NCBI GenBank assembly: GCA_020744425.1 | Contig: JAGMUV010000007.1 | Span: 806,001-870,000, forward strand | Length of the DNA: 64,000 nt | Source of the DNA: Dactylonectria macrodidyma | Taxonomy: Eukaryota; Ascomycota; Sordariomycetes; Hypocreales; Nectriaceae | Reading direction: 5' to 3' | Notes under the pieces: model-generated | Database searches by the model: none | What the model saw: only the letters and a program-made list of their open reading frames with translations | Told to the model about the DNA's origin: nothing | Position numbers and translations under genes: made by a program | Shown here: one piece after another, positions 22,856 through 33,612 of the stretch | Layout: each line of letters opens with the position of its first letter | How positions within the stretch are numbered: position 1 is the stretch's first letter

Positions 22856-25800
22856 ATGTGGACCAGATACACCGTTGCAGCTCTTGCGCTGCAGTCCTTC
22901 GCCCAGATGGCCTCCGCCGGAGTTGTCAAGCGAGACCACGATGCCAGAGATGTCACTCTTACACGATATGTCACCCGTTCTGACACCTCTGTCGATGGCT
23001 CTGCTGTGGTTGCCACTGAGACTATCGTGCCCACCATCTTGACCTCTATCATCGAGGGTTCCACCATCTACGTCTCGAGCACCATCACCCTCGGATGCTC
23101 CTTGTGCGAGGAAACCTCCACGGCCGTCACCCTCTCCCAGGCTGAGGAGGCTACCACCACTGAGCAGTCTTCCGGCTCTGAGACCAGCGCTGCCGACGAG
23201 GATGATGAGGAAGATTGCCCTACCGACACTGACGACGATTTCGACATCACCACCACCGCTGAGCAGACTCCGGCCCAGACTACCGCCGAAGGATCAGCCG
23301 CTTCTTCTGCTCTCGCCGAGGGAACCTCCTCTGCCCCAGTTCCTGGCGATGCCACCGGCGCCGGTTCTTCTGTGGTCGTTTCCTCCGTTGCTTCCTCTGC
23401 TGCCTCTTCTGCCGCCGCTGAGGGAACTTCTTCTGCCGCTGCTGAGGGAACTCCGTCCGCCCCTGTTTCTGGCGATGCCACTGGCGCCGGTTCTACCGTT
23501 GTCGCTTCTTCCGCTGCTGCTTCCTCAGCCGCGTTCACTTCCAAGTCCATCATCCTCTCTACCGGCTACACCAATGGCGCCTCTACCCAGTTGGGCATCT
23601 TCACCAACTCCACCACTGGCGGCGCGGCTGCCACCAGCACTTCCGAGGGCGAGACCGGCGATGATGGCTACGGAGTTATCACCCAGACCGTCACTCGCGA
23701 TGGAGCAGTGGAAACTGAGGTTTCTACCGTCACCAGCATCATCTCTCAGCCTGTCATCATCATCATCCGCCAGGTCACTGTCTTTGTCTTCACCTACGCT
23801 ATCGGCGCCAACTGCCCCGTTGTTACCCCTGGCGCCTCTGGCAGCTACATTGTTGGCGAGGGCGAGGATTCTGAGACTCACAGCGAGATCGGCTCTGCTT
23901 GCTCTGCTGCTTGCTACAAGCAGTTTGCCTCTTGCACTTCCAACGCTGGCAAGAACTTTGATGTCCAGGACTGCGAGGACCAGCTCAGCGCCTGCTTGGG
24001 CTCTGCCGCCACTCACACTAGCGACACTGATGCCAGCACCGTCACCCAGAGTGTTGTCCTGCCTTCCGATGCCACCGAGAGCGTCGACTCGTACATCACC
24101 AACGGTGGAGTCGTGATTAGCACGGTTACTTTGACCGTTGGCGAGGTCTGCACCGTCGGAACTGGAGGTGTTAGCGTGGTCACTGTCACCAACTTCCCCA
24201 CCGAGACTACTGCTGCTTCTTCTGCTCTTGGCGTTGCTACCACTGAGGCCGTCATGGTTGAGACTACCCAAGGTATCACCGTGAGCTACGTCGACCAGCA
24301 AGGTTCCACCATCACCAGCATTACCACCATGGTTATTACCGTTCCTTGCTCTAAGTGCGCTGCCGGTGCTACCACCGCTGTCGAGGCCTCCACTGCTGTT
24401 GCTTCCTCTGGTGCTGAGGCTTCTACTGGTGTTGCCGCTTCCACCTCCGTCGGAGGTAGCCAAACTGGTGAGACCGTCGTCGTGAGCGAGTCTACAGTCA
24501 CTCTACCTGCTGTTGGAACTGAGACTACTGGAGCCATCAGCGTGATCACCCTGACCAGCACCATCCCCCTCAGTGCTGCGGCTTCCACCGAGACCGCCAT
24601 CACCATCCCGGCTTCTGTTGACACCGCTGTTTCCAGCGCCCTTGCTGGCTCCACCAGTGTCGAGGGTAGCCTGTCTGGCGATGCTTCGACCACCCTGATC
24701 ACCATGAGCGTTTCTGGAACCACCAGCATTTTCACCGCGACCATCTCTGGCAGTGTTCCTGCTGGACCTGGAACTGGCGTCTACGAGATCCCCGGAACCA
24801 CTGCTACCTCTGAGAACGAGGCCGAGACCGCTGTTTCTAGCGCTGTTGCTGGCTCTACCAGCGTCGCAGGCAGCGTGACCGAAGACGCTTCAACCAGCCT
24901 CATCACCTTGAGCGCCTCTGGTACCACTAGCATTTACACCATGACAATTTCTGGCAGCTACCCTGCTGGATCTGGCACTGGCGTCTACGAGGTTCCCGGA
25001 GGTGCTCCCACTTCTGAGGGTCAGGCCGCCACCGAGACTGACGTTATTGGCACCCAGACCGGTGTTGCAGGAACTGGAACCGGCCCCAGCGGTGCCTTTT
25101 CCACTAGCTACGTCACTTTGACAGTTTCCCCCACTTGCGGCGGCTGCACTGCCGAGGAGTCAATCATCACGGTAACTATCGATGCTCCCGGAAACACCGC
25201 CACCGCTTCTGGAGGCTCCGGCTCTGGAACCGCTATCTCTTCCGCTCTTGGAGGCTCCGCCACCCAGGTTGTAGAGACTAACTATGTCACAATTACTATG
25301 GGTGGATCGACTGGAGTTATCAGCATGACAATGACAGCTCCTGAGGCAGTTCAGACGGTCACCGTTGGTGGCGGATCAGTCGAGACTGTCTACATTAGCG
25401 CAGAGAGCGGTAACACGGTCACTGTAGGCGGACAGACAGAGACCGTGTATGTCACGGCTGGTAGTGGGACCACCCGCACAGTTGGCGGGTCGACAGAAAC
25501 TATCACCGTGGGTGGAAAGACCGAGACCGTGTACCAGACTGGAGGCCAGACGATTACAAAGACCGCTTCTTCAGTGGAGACGGTTACGATCACCCGGGAT
25601 TGTGAGAATGGCAACTGTAGCGTTCGTGGCGAGACTGCAACTGGCGGTAGCGAAGCGACGGCGACTGGCGGAAACGCTGTTTCAACCGTCACTATTATCC
25701 AGAGCGGCGCCGGATCCAACTCAGCGGTTACGATTACGGAGACCGCTACTTCAGTCCAGACTGTCACCTCTTGCCCGGTCTCTGAGCAGGCCATCACGAC

Positions 25801-25909
25801 TCTGGCTACGGCCACCACCAAGGAGCCAAAGACCGTCTACGTAACCCAGACCGTCGACGGTGCCGCCAACACCGCTGCTGCTAAGTGGCGCCGCCTGATT
25901 GGCTTCTAA
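22856..25909 (+). CDS. large Ser/Thr/Ala-rich secreted or cell-wall protein
   Basis: Single exon of 1017 aa from ATG 22856; the open frame extends upstream only through the C/T-rich leader. A signal peptide (MWTRYTVAALALQSFAQMASA) is followed by a KR dibasic site suited to Kex2. Ser, Thr, Ala, Gly and Val make up most of the rest, so heavy O-glycosylation is likely. A C-x2-C pair (CSLCEETS) lies near residue 81. An acidic block (DEDDEEDCPTDTDDD) follows. A cysteine-rich module lies at about 320-385 (CSAACYKQFASC..CEDQLSACLG). A 68-residue tandem repeat sits at about 590-725. A late segment repeats TVTVGGQTETVYVT-like units. The C-terminus (AKWRRLIGF) is not a GPI signal. The protein resembles fungal adhesins and wall proteins in composition; no named family is recognised. 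Confidence 0.85.
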   Translation: MWTRYTVAALALQSFAQMASAGVVKRDHDARDVTLTRYVTRSDTSVDGSAVVATETIVPTILTSIIEGSTIYVSSTITLGCSLCEETSTAVTLSQAEEATTTEQSSGSETSAADEDDEEDCPTDTDDDFDITTTAEQTPAQTTAEGSAASSALAEGTSSAPVPGDATGAGSSVVVSSVASSAASSAAAEGTSSAAAEGTPSAPVSGDATGAGSTVVASSAAASSAAFTSKSIILSTGYTNGASTQLGIFTNSTTGGAAATSTSEGETGDDGYGVITQTVTRDGAVETEVSTVTSIISQPVIIIIRQVTVFVFTYAIGANCPVVTPGASGSYIVGEGEDSETHSEIGSACSAACYKQFASCTSNAGKNFDVQDCEDQLSACLGSAATHTSDTDASTVTQSVVLPSDATESVDSYITNGGVVISTVTLTVGEVCTVGTGGVSVVTVTNFPTETTAASSALGVATTEAVMVETTQGITVSYVDQQGSTITSITTMVITVPCSKCAAGATTAVEASTAVASSGAEASTGVAASTSVGGSQTGETVVVSESTVTLPAVGTETTGAISVITLTSTIPLSAAASTETAITIPASVDTAVSSALAGSTSVEGSLSGDASTTLITMSVSGTTSIFTATISGSVPAGPGTGVYEIPGTTATSENEAETAVSSAVAGSTSVAGSVTEDASTSLITLSASGTTSIYTMTISGSYPAGSGTGVYEVPGGAPTSEGQAATETDVIGTQTGVAGTGTGPSGAFSTSYVTLTVSPTCGGCTAEESIITVTIDAPGNTATASGGSGSGTAISSALGGSATQVVETNYVTITMGGSTGVISMTMTAPEAVQTVTVGGGSVETVYISAESGNTVTVGGQTETVYVTAGSGTTRTVGGSTETITVGGKTETVYQTGGQTITKTASSVETVTITRDCENGNCSVRGETATGGSEATATGGNAVSTVTIIQSGAGSNSAVTITETATSVQTVTSCPVSEQAITTLATATTKEPKTVYVTQTVDGAANTAAAKWRRLIGF
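24623..25030 (+). repeat. 68-residue tandem duplication inside the surface protein
   Basis: Two adjacent copies of 204 nt begin at 24623 and 24827. Both encode TAVSSA-AGSTSV-GS...DAST-LIT-S-SGTTSI-T-TISGS-PAG-GTGVYE-PG. The protein repeat is well kept while many third positions differ, so the duplication is not very recent. Confidence 0.85.
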
Positions 25910-26467
25910 ACGATGCCAGCGCAGCTGATAGAAGAACGATAAACACGAAGTGACAGGCCCCAAGGCGTCAAGATCAAAAGGAGGAACGAAAACCGATTTG
26001 TAGACAACTGAGGTTGATTGATTGTTGGGTTTTTGCAATGTGTAGTTCCTTGAGTCTGGGACCAAGCTGCAGGACGCATTTGCAGTGGTGGATTGGGATT
26101 TTTTTGTGGGAGGGAGGGGAGTTCCTTTTGTTCTTCATGTGCATAGTGAGTTTCTGGACAGCTTTAGCCATGATTGCTTTTGAATTGAGACCTGCTGGAC
26201 CATGAACTTTTCCTTCCATAACGTAAATCAATGCTTTGAAGTGATAATGAGTGGAAATGAGAAGACGGTGCACATTTGACCTCTCTGGTACTTCTTAAAG
26301 AAGACCCAACCTTTAGCTTAGCTTTATTCCCAACCCTTGCGGCGAACTTCGTTATCCACTTATGGCAGGATTTATCCTCAGTATGCAGTAAGGGTATGCA
26401 CTCATTCATAGAAGGGCATTTGATAATTCATGGCAAGTCACAGCTAATTTATTTACCAAATTAGAGA
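25910..26467. other. 3' flank of the surface-protein gene
   Basis: No gene supported. Codon quality falls sharply after 25909, and the sequence becomes A/T-richer toward 26460, where the helicase relic region begins. Confidence 0.55.
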
Positions 26468-27330
26468 TCAATATCCAAATTTCTCTTTCGGACCACCTGT
26501 CCCATTCCCAAACATCCGCAACAATGTTGTCCAATACTGAATCCCGGTACGCTGGGCGGTGTCGACATTCCCAAAGATGAATAACTCACACTGCTGACGA
26601 GTAATGCCTGTGCCCAGGTCCGGATTGAAACCAGGCTCAGAATCTTGGTTGGCTACGAGATTGATCGTGATTACATGAGCCTCACGGCCTTGGTAACTGT
26701 TGAGAATGGAAACCTCGACATCCCGCAGGAGCCCATTTTGACTAAAACGTGCCTTGATTGCCGACATATTGGCACGGTAAGGGTCGGCAATGCCAGCACC
26801 GTCAGTTTTGGTAACGCGCATCCTGTCGTGCTGCGCGTCAGCCATCATATCCACAGCTCGTGGGTTAAATCAAGATTTTCTGAGCTTATCCACACAGCTG
26901 GGATAATAATGATGGCGGTAATATTGTTTAAAGCCAAGGCATATGGGTCTCTGCCAACGATTGATAGGGTGACGAGGACCCTCCTCAATCCTTTCCAGGC
27001 TCGGCATGAGGACTGGGAGCAACTGTTTCTCATCTCCGACGAGCATTGGCACAACTCATCATTGGTGTGCGGGATCTTCTCCCACAGTCGTGTCCAGCCG
27101 GAGTGTTCATTGAAGACAACCCAGAGGGTGCACAGTACGGCACCATCGATGTTGTCGGCCATGATGTTACCTGACACGCGGTAAGTCTGGCGTCCGAAGC
27201 TGCCAATTTTTACATCAAAGAAGCGTGAGCTGCGATAAATATTGATCTAGGACTGTTTCTATAAAACAGAATCCGTATCCAGGCAAGATACGACAGCAGC
27301 TTCGTCAGAAATAATCGCCTTGGGTATTTG
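26468..27330 (-). pseudogene. broken SF1 (UPF1-like) helicase, motifs II to V
   Basis: Read on the minus strand, three frames together carry the C-terminal core of a superfamily 1 helicase. IISDEAAVVS at about 27300-27325 is a DEAA motif II. LVGDEKQLLPVL at about 27008-27043 is motif III. VSILNSYQGREAHVITINLV at about 26640-26710 is motif V. Stops and frame changes separate the three. The position of motif VI, normally LNVALTRAR, reads GTGITRQQC, so the arginine finger is lost or decayed. The tail ends at 26468. Relatives are UPF1/ZNFX1-like helicases acting on RNA or DNA. Introns could explain some frame changes, but in-frame stops make a dead gene more likely. Confidence 0.6.
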
Positions 27331-27417
27331 ACTGTTGAATGCCTTGATTTGGAGAGTCGCTTAGGCGAAAACCGTGCTGACGGGGCTAAAACACTTCAGT
27401 CAGTGTACTTAGACAGG

Positions 27418-28019
27418 TCAAGGATTCGTCCCGTCAAGACTTCTATGAAAGTAAACGCCTGGTATGAAGAAATCATTGACATCCCTAGCAAAGCTTTGCT
27501 TCTTGATAACTGCGTCCTGTAGGAGCTCATCGATATCTGATGGTTCAGCGACCATTTCCCAGACATGGTCCGTTCTCTCTTGGTTCCTCCGATATGCCCG
27601 GCCAACTACCTGTTCTTTCTTCCTGGGCTGCTAGAAAGGCTCCGTGATGTTGACCGCGTCCCGAGGCAATCCAAATTTGGAGACAATTGATCTGTGACGA
27701 CGGTCCAGCGCTCATAGTGGCGTGTACTCCATCACTGCCCTATTAATCACTGGAATGCAGGACTTGTTTTTGGCTGCAGAAGGGGCCTCGTCGGGCCTCG
27801 TTGAAATTCGCCACGGTGATGGGGATGTCCATCTCCAGTTTCTCCCCTGGGTAGATGAAAATCCTGGAGGGACTCTAAGATTTGCCAATCGAAACCTCGC
27901 CAAGTGTTGAGTTCAGTGGTTGGCGCCAGTTTGATGGTAGGTATCGTCAGGAAGGTGGTTTCGCCGCCGGCTATGTCGTCCGGCGTGAAAGGTGTCTGAG
28001 ATCGAAATGCATGCCGCAA
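27418..28019 (-). pseudogene. coding relic upstream of the helicase C-terminal part
   Basis: A clean frame without an ATG runs from about 27627 down to a TGA at 27418. It begins EQVVGRAYRRNQERTDHVWE and ends FFIPGVYFHRSLDGTNP. Further up, a frame at about 27870-28019 reads GGETTFLTIPTIKLAPTTEL, and another frame reads IFIYPGEKLEMDIPITVANF, a shift within a few bases. The pieces have coding character but do not join into one frame. They lie in the right order to be the part before motif II of the helicase relic. I do not recognise these segments as a named domain. Confidence 0.4.
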
Positions 28020-29228
28020 TTCGAAGGTAGGTCACAGCGGCGCTGTGTCGCCGTCGACAGTACTGGGTGGGTTGCCGAAAATAGAGAAGATCTCTTCGTT
28101 GTTTCTGGCGGTGATCAGTTGCTGGCAGTAGCGCTATGTTAAAATCACCATTTGCACGTAAAGTAAGAACTTCTGGTGTTAGTATATGAAAGAAGGTTAT
28201 GTGGTTCCTTGGTCAGGTACGAGATATTCGTTATATATGTTTTTTCGAGGTCAGCCGCAATGTTAAAGTTAAAGTAATGGGTCGACGAACAGAACGTAGT
28301 TAGCTCATGGCGGGACGGTTCTGGATGCTTTGGGTGGATATTAACATAGATGATGAAATGCAACTGAGGAAAAACATACCCGTTCACTGTTGGGCTTCAC
28401 AACGCCCGATCCTGAGCAGAGTGAGCCCAACGGGTGAGTCGGCGATGATAGAGCCACCAATTTTGGCCTTGGAAGCATCATAGAGTAGAGGGCAAAGTGT
28501 CGCGCTTGCTGTTTGACTCCGAACCGTGACTCAAATATAGTGAGTACTCCTTTTCTGGAAGTTGAGTACCTTCCATGTTGGAGTGGAGTGAAGGCTGCGG
28601 CGAGAGCAGGTCAGGGAAAAGGAGGAAAGTCTGGAAGCGGAGGGAAAGTTAGCAATGCTTTGGAGATTGCAAAAGGTGTTGGCAGCTGTCAATATGCCAG
28701 TATAGAGAAGTGGAGTGAAGGTATTACCGACGTCTAGGTTGCCCCAAGCGGTGTATTGCTACACTCCGATGAAGAAATAATGGGGAAGCAAGGAAGAAGT
28801 TGCTGAAGCGATGGAATGCAATCCAAGCCGATGGGCATTAGCAAAGTCTGCGAGTAGATGTGGGTTGAATCGATGGAGTGATGGAACACTCTAGTTGATC
28901 GCCTGCAGGTATTCCTTGGGTCATAGGAGCTGGATGGGTAACGCGGCATCCGGGTTTGTGGTAGTGCTAAGTAGGTAGATAGGGTTTTAGCAAATCAGTA
29001 AGAGAGTTGTTGATTGGGCTGCAGACTCACTGCCCAATCTCAGCTGTCGGAGCCCAGGTTCAGGTATCTAAAGTATTCATGTTTTATTGCCTGCTGTTAG
29101 GTCTCAGAATGGGAGCCAGTCCAGGCAAGCCAACCCTAACAATAACCAAGGAGCCCGCACTTTATATTGAGCAGGATTTCCGCCATGATGACTGTTCGGA
29201 AGGAGTGTCTTGTCGCCACTTTGTTCCA

Positions 29229-29880
29229 CTAGCTATACACCAGGTACGTGTTGTAGATGTCATCATATCCCTCATGACAGTTGAGCTTGTCTGGCAGATC
29301 GAGAGAGCCTAGGATGTGGCTCAGCACCTGCTCCAACGTGACTTTGCCCGTGTGCGCTAGAAAAAAGCACAGGAGGCCTCGGTAGAGTTGCGTTTTCGAG
29401 AGCTTGTCGCGAAACGCCCATGTTGTTCCTTCAGATTGAGGGTTGCCCTAGGATGTCGAATTCTACTCCTCGCTAGTGCCGGTAGACTCAGTTCCCTCCA
29501 TGTAATGACGTTGTACAACCCAATCGCCGACTAAGTCTTCGACTTCGCCCCAACGGGAGACCGATTGAGTGGGCGAAGCGGTAAGTGGAGGAGTTGCAAT
29601 TTACCTCTGTATATAGGTAGGTTCGAGACTGCCTGGGGCCCCATGATCTTGTTTTTCGTGTCATGTTCTCGCTCATTTGGCCAGTTTCATCAATGACTAC
29701 CAGCTGAAAGCCGCTGTCTGTGACGTGGTTCATCACCTGAACATACAATACTGGGGTCGCGCAGACGATGTTGCACTTCGAGATTGCTCCTACCAACTTG
29801 TGGGCTGCAACGTCGTTTTCGGCTGTGTTCTCCACGTACTGGTTAATGCCCTGAGCTAGGTCCTATCGGTCTTCGTGGTA
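29229..29880 (-). pseudogene. helicase relic with a second motif II
   Basis: The minus-strand frame at 29835-29488 contains ISKCNIVCATPV followed by SGFQLVVIDETGQMSENM at about 29667-29710. This is the usual step from motif Ia/Ib to motif II (DExx) in UPF1-like helicases. Below it, a frame at about 29430-29229 reads TWAFRDKLSKTQLYRGLL and SHILGSLDLPDKL before a TAG. Motif III does not follow at the expected 20-25 residues. Because a DEAA motif II also occurs at 27.3 kb, this is either a second helicase copy or a rearranged piece. Confidence 0.5.
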
Positions 29881-31218
29881 TTTGGACCAAGTACTTTGTT
29901 TCGGAAGACATGTCGTCTCGGGCGTGTACACGTCTGCCTGTCGCCTGACTCATCCAAATTGTAGACTCACATGCCTTCACTGTCTGAGGATAATTCCGTG
30001 TAGTAAGGGACCCCGCCCTCGTTCCAGTGATTGGGGCAGGTTTCCAAGAACAGTTCAGTCATGGGTGCAGCCCCATACCAACAGACGTTGAGACTGGCCA
30101 GCATCTGACCGGCTAGCACGCGTAATCAGGCGTTCAGTCGGTGCGGCGTATTGTCGACCTACCCCTCCCTGGCCATGCTATTCCATGTCATTCACACGTG
30201 TGCCTTTAGACCTCAGCCGTGCCTCTGTTTGCCGCTGGGGAGGTATGATGCTGAGCGTTCAGCTATATATATAATACCGAGATCCTCGATCTTGTGGCGT
30301 AAAGGAGTTGCTCTGCTCTACCACGTCTGGAAGGTCTTTCGAGTATTTGCCGGGTATAATAAGTTGAAAGAATTGTGAAACACATCAATCGGGAGACGTG
30401 TTGCAACGGCTGGATCAATGTTAGCAAAATCGATCAGGTGAAGTTGGTCAACATCATACCCTTTTTCTCGATCGAGTTTCCAAGCCTAGTTAGCTATTCC
30501 CTTTCCAAACGTTTTTTATAATGTGGTTCTTGAGAGGAAACAAATGGCTACCAACACTCTGCTCCTCGGGCAAGCCGCCCCGTCTTTGATGTGCTCAAGT
30601 CACTGATGTCGACCCCCCATGCCATGATTAGCCCATTTTTGAATGTTTCATCATGCCTGTGTCCCCTTTCGGGTTGAGGACTAAACGTGAGGCCTTCATT
30701 ATACGTGAAATGGATTCTGATTAAACTGGGACGGCTGGGAAGATTGACGAGCGAAATTTGAGGTGCCGAGTAGCGAAAGTTCGAGTGGACTTCTCTGGTG
30801 CGTTTCAAGACCACGTATCAGGCACTGACACTCGAAGCCCTCACCAGCACCCAAATGCTATCGAAAGTATTAATGTTAGCTTCAAAGCGTCTACATTTCT
30901 TTGAGATGTAGATGTTGGGCACGTCATGAGCGGGGTAGAGAGGACGCTCCCACCCTGAAGCTACTTGTGTGAACAAATAAATTGTCAAATACCTTCTCAC
31001 GTCGGGTGTAACAACGTCGTTGCGAATGTGATTCCGCCACGAGTGCGTGCGTGGGACTCTTTGATCCCTTTGTCGATGAGAGATTAACTAGGAGTGTATG
31101 GCCTTGTTCTTTGTTGGGCTATGGTACATGATGATTCGAGAAGTTCAAGAGTTAGACCCGACAGGCTCATATAGTCTGAAGTCGAGGATCGCTGGGCGAT
31201 GTACCAAGCCATGACATA

Positions 31219-31590
31219 TTATACTTGGGTGTTCCTGATCATCGAGGCTCTTATATAGCTTGTTATCCTGCTGAAGTTACGGAAGCGCGTCCAAGGGCCG
31301 CTCGGCATTTCGGTGGTGGGCTTGTCGATAGGTGAGGCCATCGGCAGCTCGCCATTGCGGCGGGCCAGCGGGCAGATGCGACAGTGCCGACTAGACTCCA
31401 TGGTTGGCATTGTCGGCGAGGGCGTTTCGGCGACTCCTAGCCAGTGAATGCATTTCTGTCTTTCAGACCAAATCAAGGCCTGTGGGTGGTGAGTTACGAG
31501 GTCCTCGAAGCGACAAGCTCTCATGGCACCCCGTGCATAGTCGATTACTCCCGTTGCGAAAAGGTGATTCATGCAGTCAAGGCAGGGGTA
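31219..31590 (-). pseudogene. unidentified Cys-containing frame within the relic region
   Basis: A minus-strand frame open through PCLDCMNHLFATGVIDYARG (about 31590-31530) continues to a stop at 31219. It carries CRICPLARRNGELP further on. The C-x2-C pairs and the even composition look like coding sequence. There is no acceptable start context and no neighbour in frame. It lies between the Walker A and motif II fragments and could belong to the same dead gene or to an unrelated one. Confidence 0.25.
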
Positions 31591-32059
31591 TTTGTTCAGG
31601 TCGGTCTTTATCTTTGGGCCCCAAAAAAGAGAGTGGCGTTTCTAGTAAGACAGGTCAGTAAGTTACTTATACTGGCATTAATGGGTGCAGAGTCTGACCT
31701 GTCTATATATATGTCAACATCTGTTGAGGCAGACGTAAGGGGCGCGAAGCACAGTCGTTCAGGTAAACTGCCACATCCGTTGCGCAAACTCCCATGACCA
31801 CCACTCCATGAGCACGGGACGAACTGTGAGAATGGCGGCAACTGGAATGATGATTAGTACAACGATCGACTAAGCTACAGCCGCACGTACCTCCGTGTGG
31901 TCTACTTCAGCGTTTTCCGAACGTCTTTTCGAGTTTCTTCAGCTTGGTGGTAGCGCCCGACGCCTTGGGGCGAAAACAAAGAGATGTTGCAACGCAACCG
32001 AAGCTGCCTTCATGGCCTAATTGATGCGTCAACGCCCAAGTTCCGAGGGTAGATGGTCG

Positions 32060-32140
32060 TCTTTGTCGTCCCAGCCACGGTAGCCCTGATGGTGTAGGTC
32101 TTTCCAGTACCAGCACGCCGCGGGGAGAAGGTAAGGAATC
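32060..32140 (-). pseudogene. helicase Walker A fragment
   Basis: The minus strand reads FSPRRAGTGKTYTIRATVAG with the AGTGKT core at about 32097-32114, matching the GPPGTGKT P-loop of UPF1-like helicases apart from the two leading residues. The frame stops at a TGA about 17 codons later. A different frame then continues open to about 31907. It lies upstream, in minus-strand order, of the motif II fragments. Confidence 0.5.
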
Positions 32141-33612
32141 TGGCAATCGCTCTACACCGTCACTGGCGCCTTTTCCGATCGACTAAGCTACTACCAGCAG
32201 GTGTTAGGTGTAGCAAATAAAAGAGAATGAGGAAGGCCTTTGTTTCATACATGTATGACCTGCGGCACTACGGGAGCTGACGGCCACCACTCATTGAGAA
32301 GAGGGGTTCCTAGGGACACGCATCACAGGTGAGGAGCGTGACAGTGCTAACCGATGAATCAAGTAGGAAAGCGTAGAAGGAACATTTCCCGGTTGGCGGC
32401 AATATATAAAAAAATGAGGAAGTAAGAATGAAGAAATGGAATGGCACTTCCTGAAGAAGGGGATGGAGTATTTAACTAATCACAATGCACACATACTTTC
32501 CCGACATGCCACAGATGACTCCAGACAACTCTAGTTCACTCACAATGGGGTGCAGACAGCTCACAAGCAAGTCGCAAGCAAAACACATATCCGTCAAAGT
32601 GACATAAGCTCATCTACTAGATGTGCTACAAGGAAGACAGCCACTCAATCAATATGACCGAAAGCCGAACAGTGGCACCATGGAAGCAGAACTACAGTTT
32701 CACAGTGCATCATGGGTAGCGAGAGGTGACAGATCAGAAGTACACCGGCAAAGGCAATCGCCCCATCCGCCCTGTACATCGGAACAATTCGCAAAAACGC
32801 CGACGTTTCAAAAGGTTGTTGGATTCACGTAACAGGCATCGTACGAGATACCGGTGATTCTAGCTTCGTTACACTTCGGAGAGCAAGAAAGAGGAAGCAC
32901 AAACGATGATCCGGAACTATCAAAGTGGTCTTGTGAGCCCCGTAACTCGCAAAGCACAGGGCCTTTGTGTGATGCTTACGGACGGAATAGCAGGCTTGCT
33001 TCGTCATACCTACCGGGAACACTGCAATTATTCTACGACGTGACCGTATCACGTCTTACTCAGGGCTCGCCTTGCCATGAGATGGACAATCTCTTTTGTG
33101 GCTCATGCACCTCCAGGCGGACATACTTTGGCTTTGAAAGTTGGTACTAGAGTCTTAATTAGTGAATATCCTATTGTAGGTTACCAAAGTTCTCGCAATA
33201 AAATTATTCAAGAATTTTCTCCAGGTTGGTTGTACGAAGTCTAGGACAGTGCAGAGCACAATGATTCAGCTTAAGACAAAGAAGCCGAATCTGAGACGGG
33301 AATAGCCGAAAGGAAAACAAGCTTGAACTTTGAATTGCAATGCAGTTACATAAGAATTGCTGAAATGATTGCTGCACTGGATTCTAATGACAGATTCTTT
33401 CAGGTTGCGCGTGGACTCAGGCGGTTGTGGTTGACGCTGGTTAAGCTGGCGAGCTGGAGTGATAATGATAGGGATTGTCGCAAGCTCGACAAGATAATAA
33501 AAGGATAATTTGTTAATAATCGGTGGCTCGGACATTAAATGAACCACAATGTGTTGTAGAACTCGGCCAAGTGTCTAAAACGCCAAACACTGGATCCAGT
33601 CCTCACGACCAT

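Noticed and set aside
23202..24463. Long open frames of about 300 codons on both strands inside the surface-protein gene (+ 23202-24116 and - 23525-24463)
   Set aside because: They are shadows of the repetitive GC-rich coding sequence. They are built of Pro/Leu/Ser or Asp/Gly runs with no fold, and the + frame at 22856 has the signal peptide and cysteine module.
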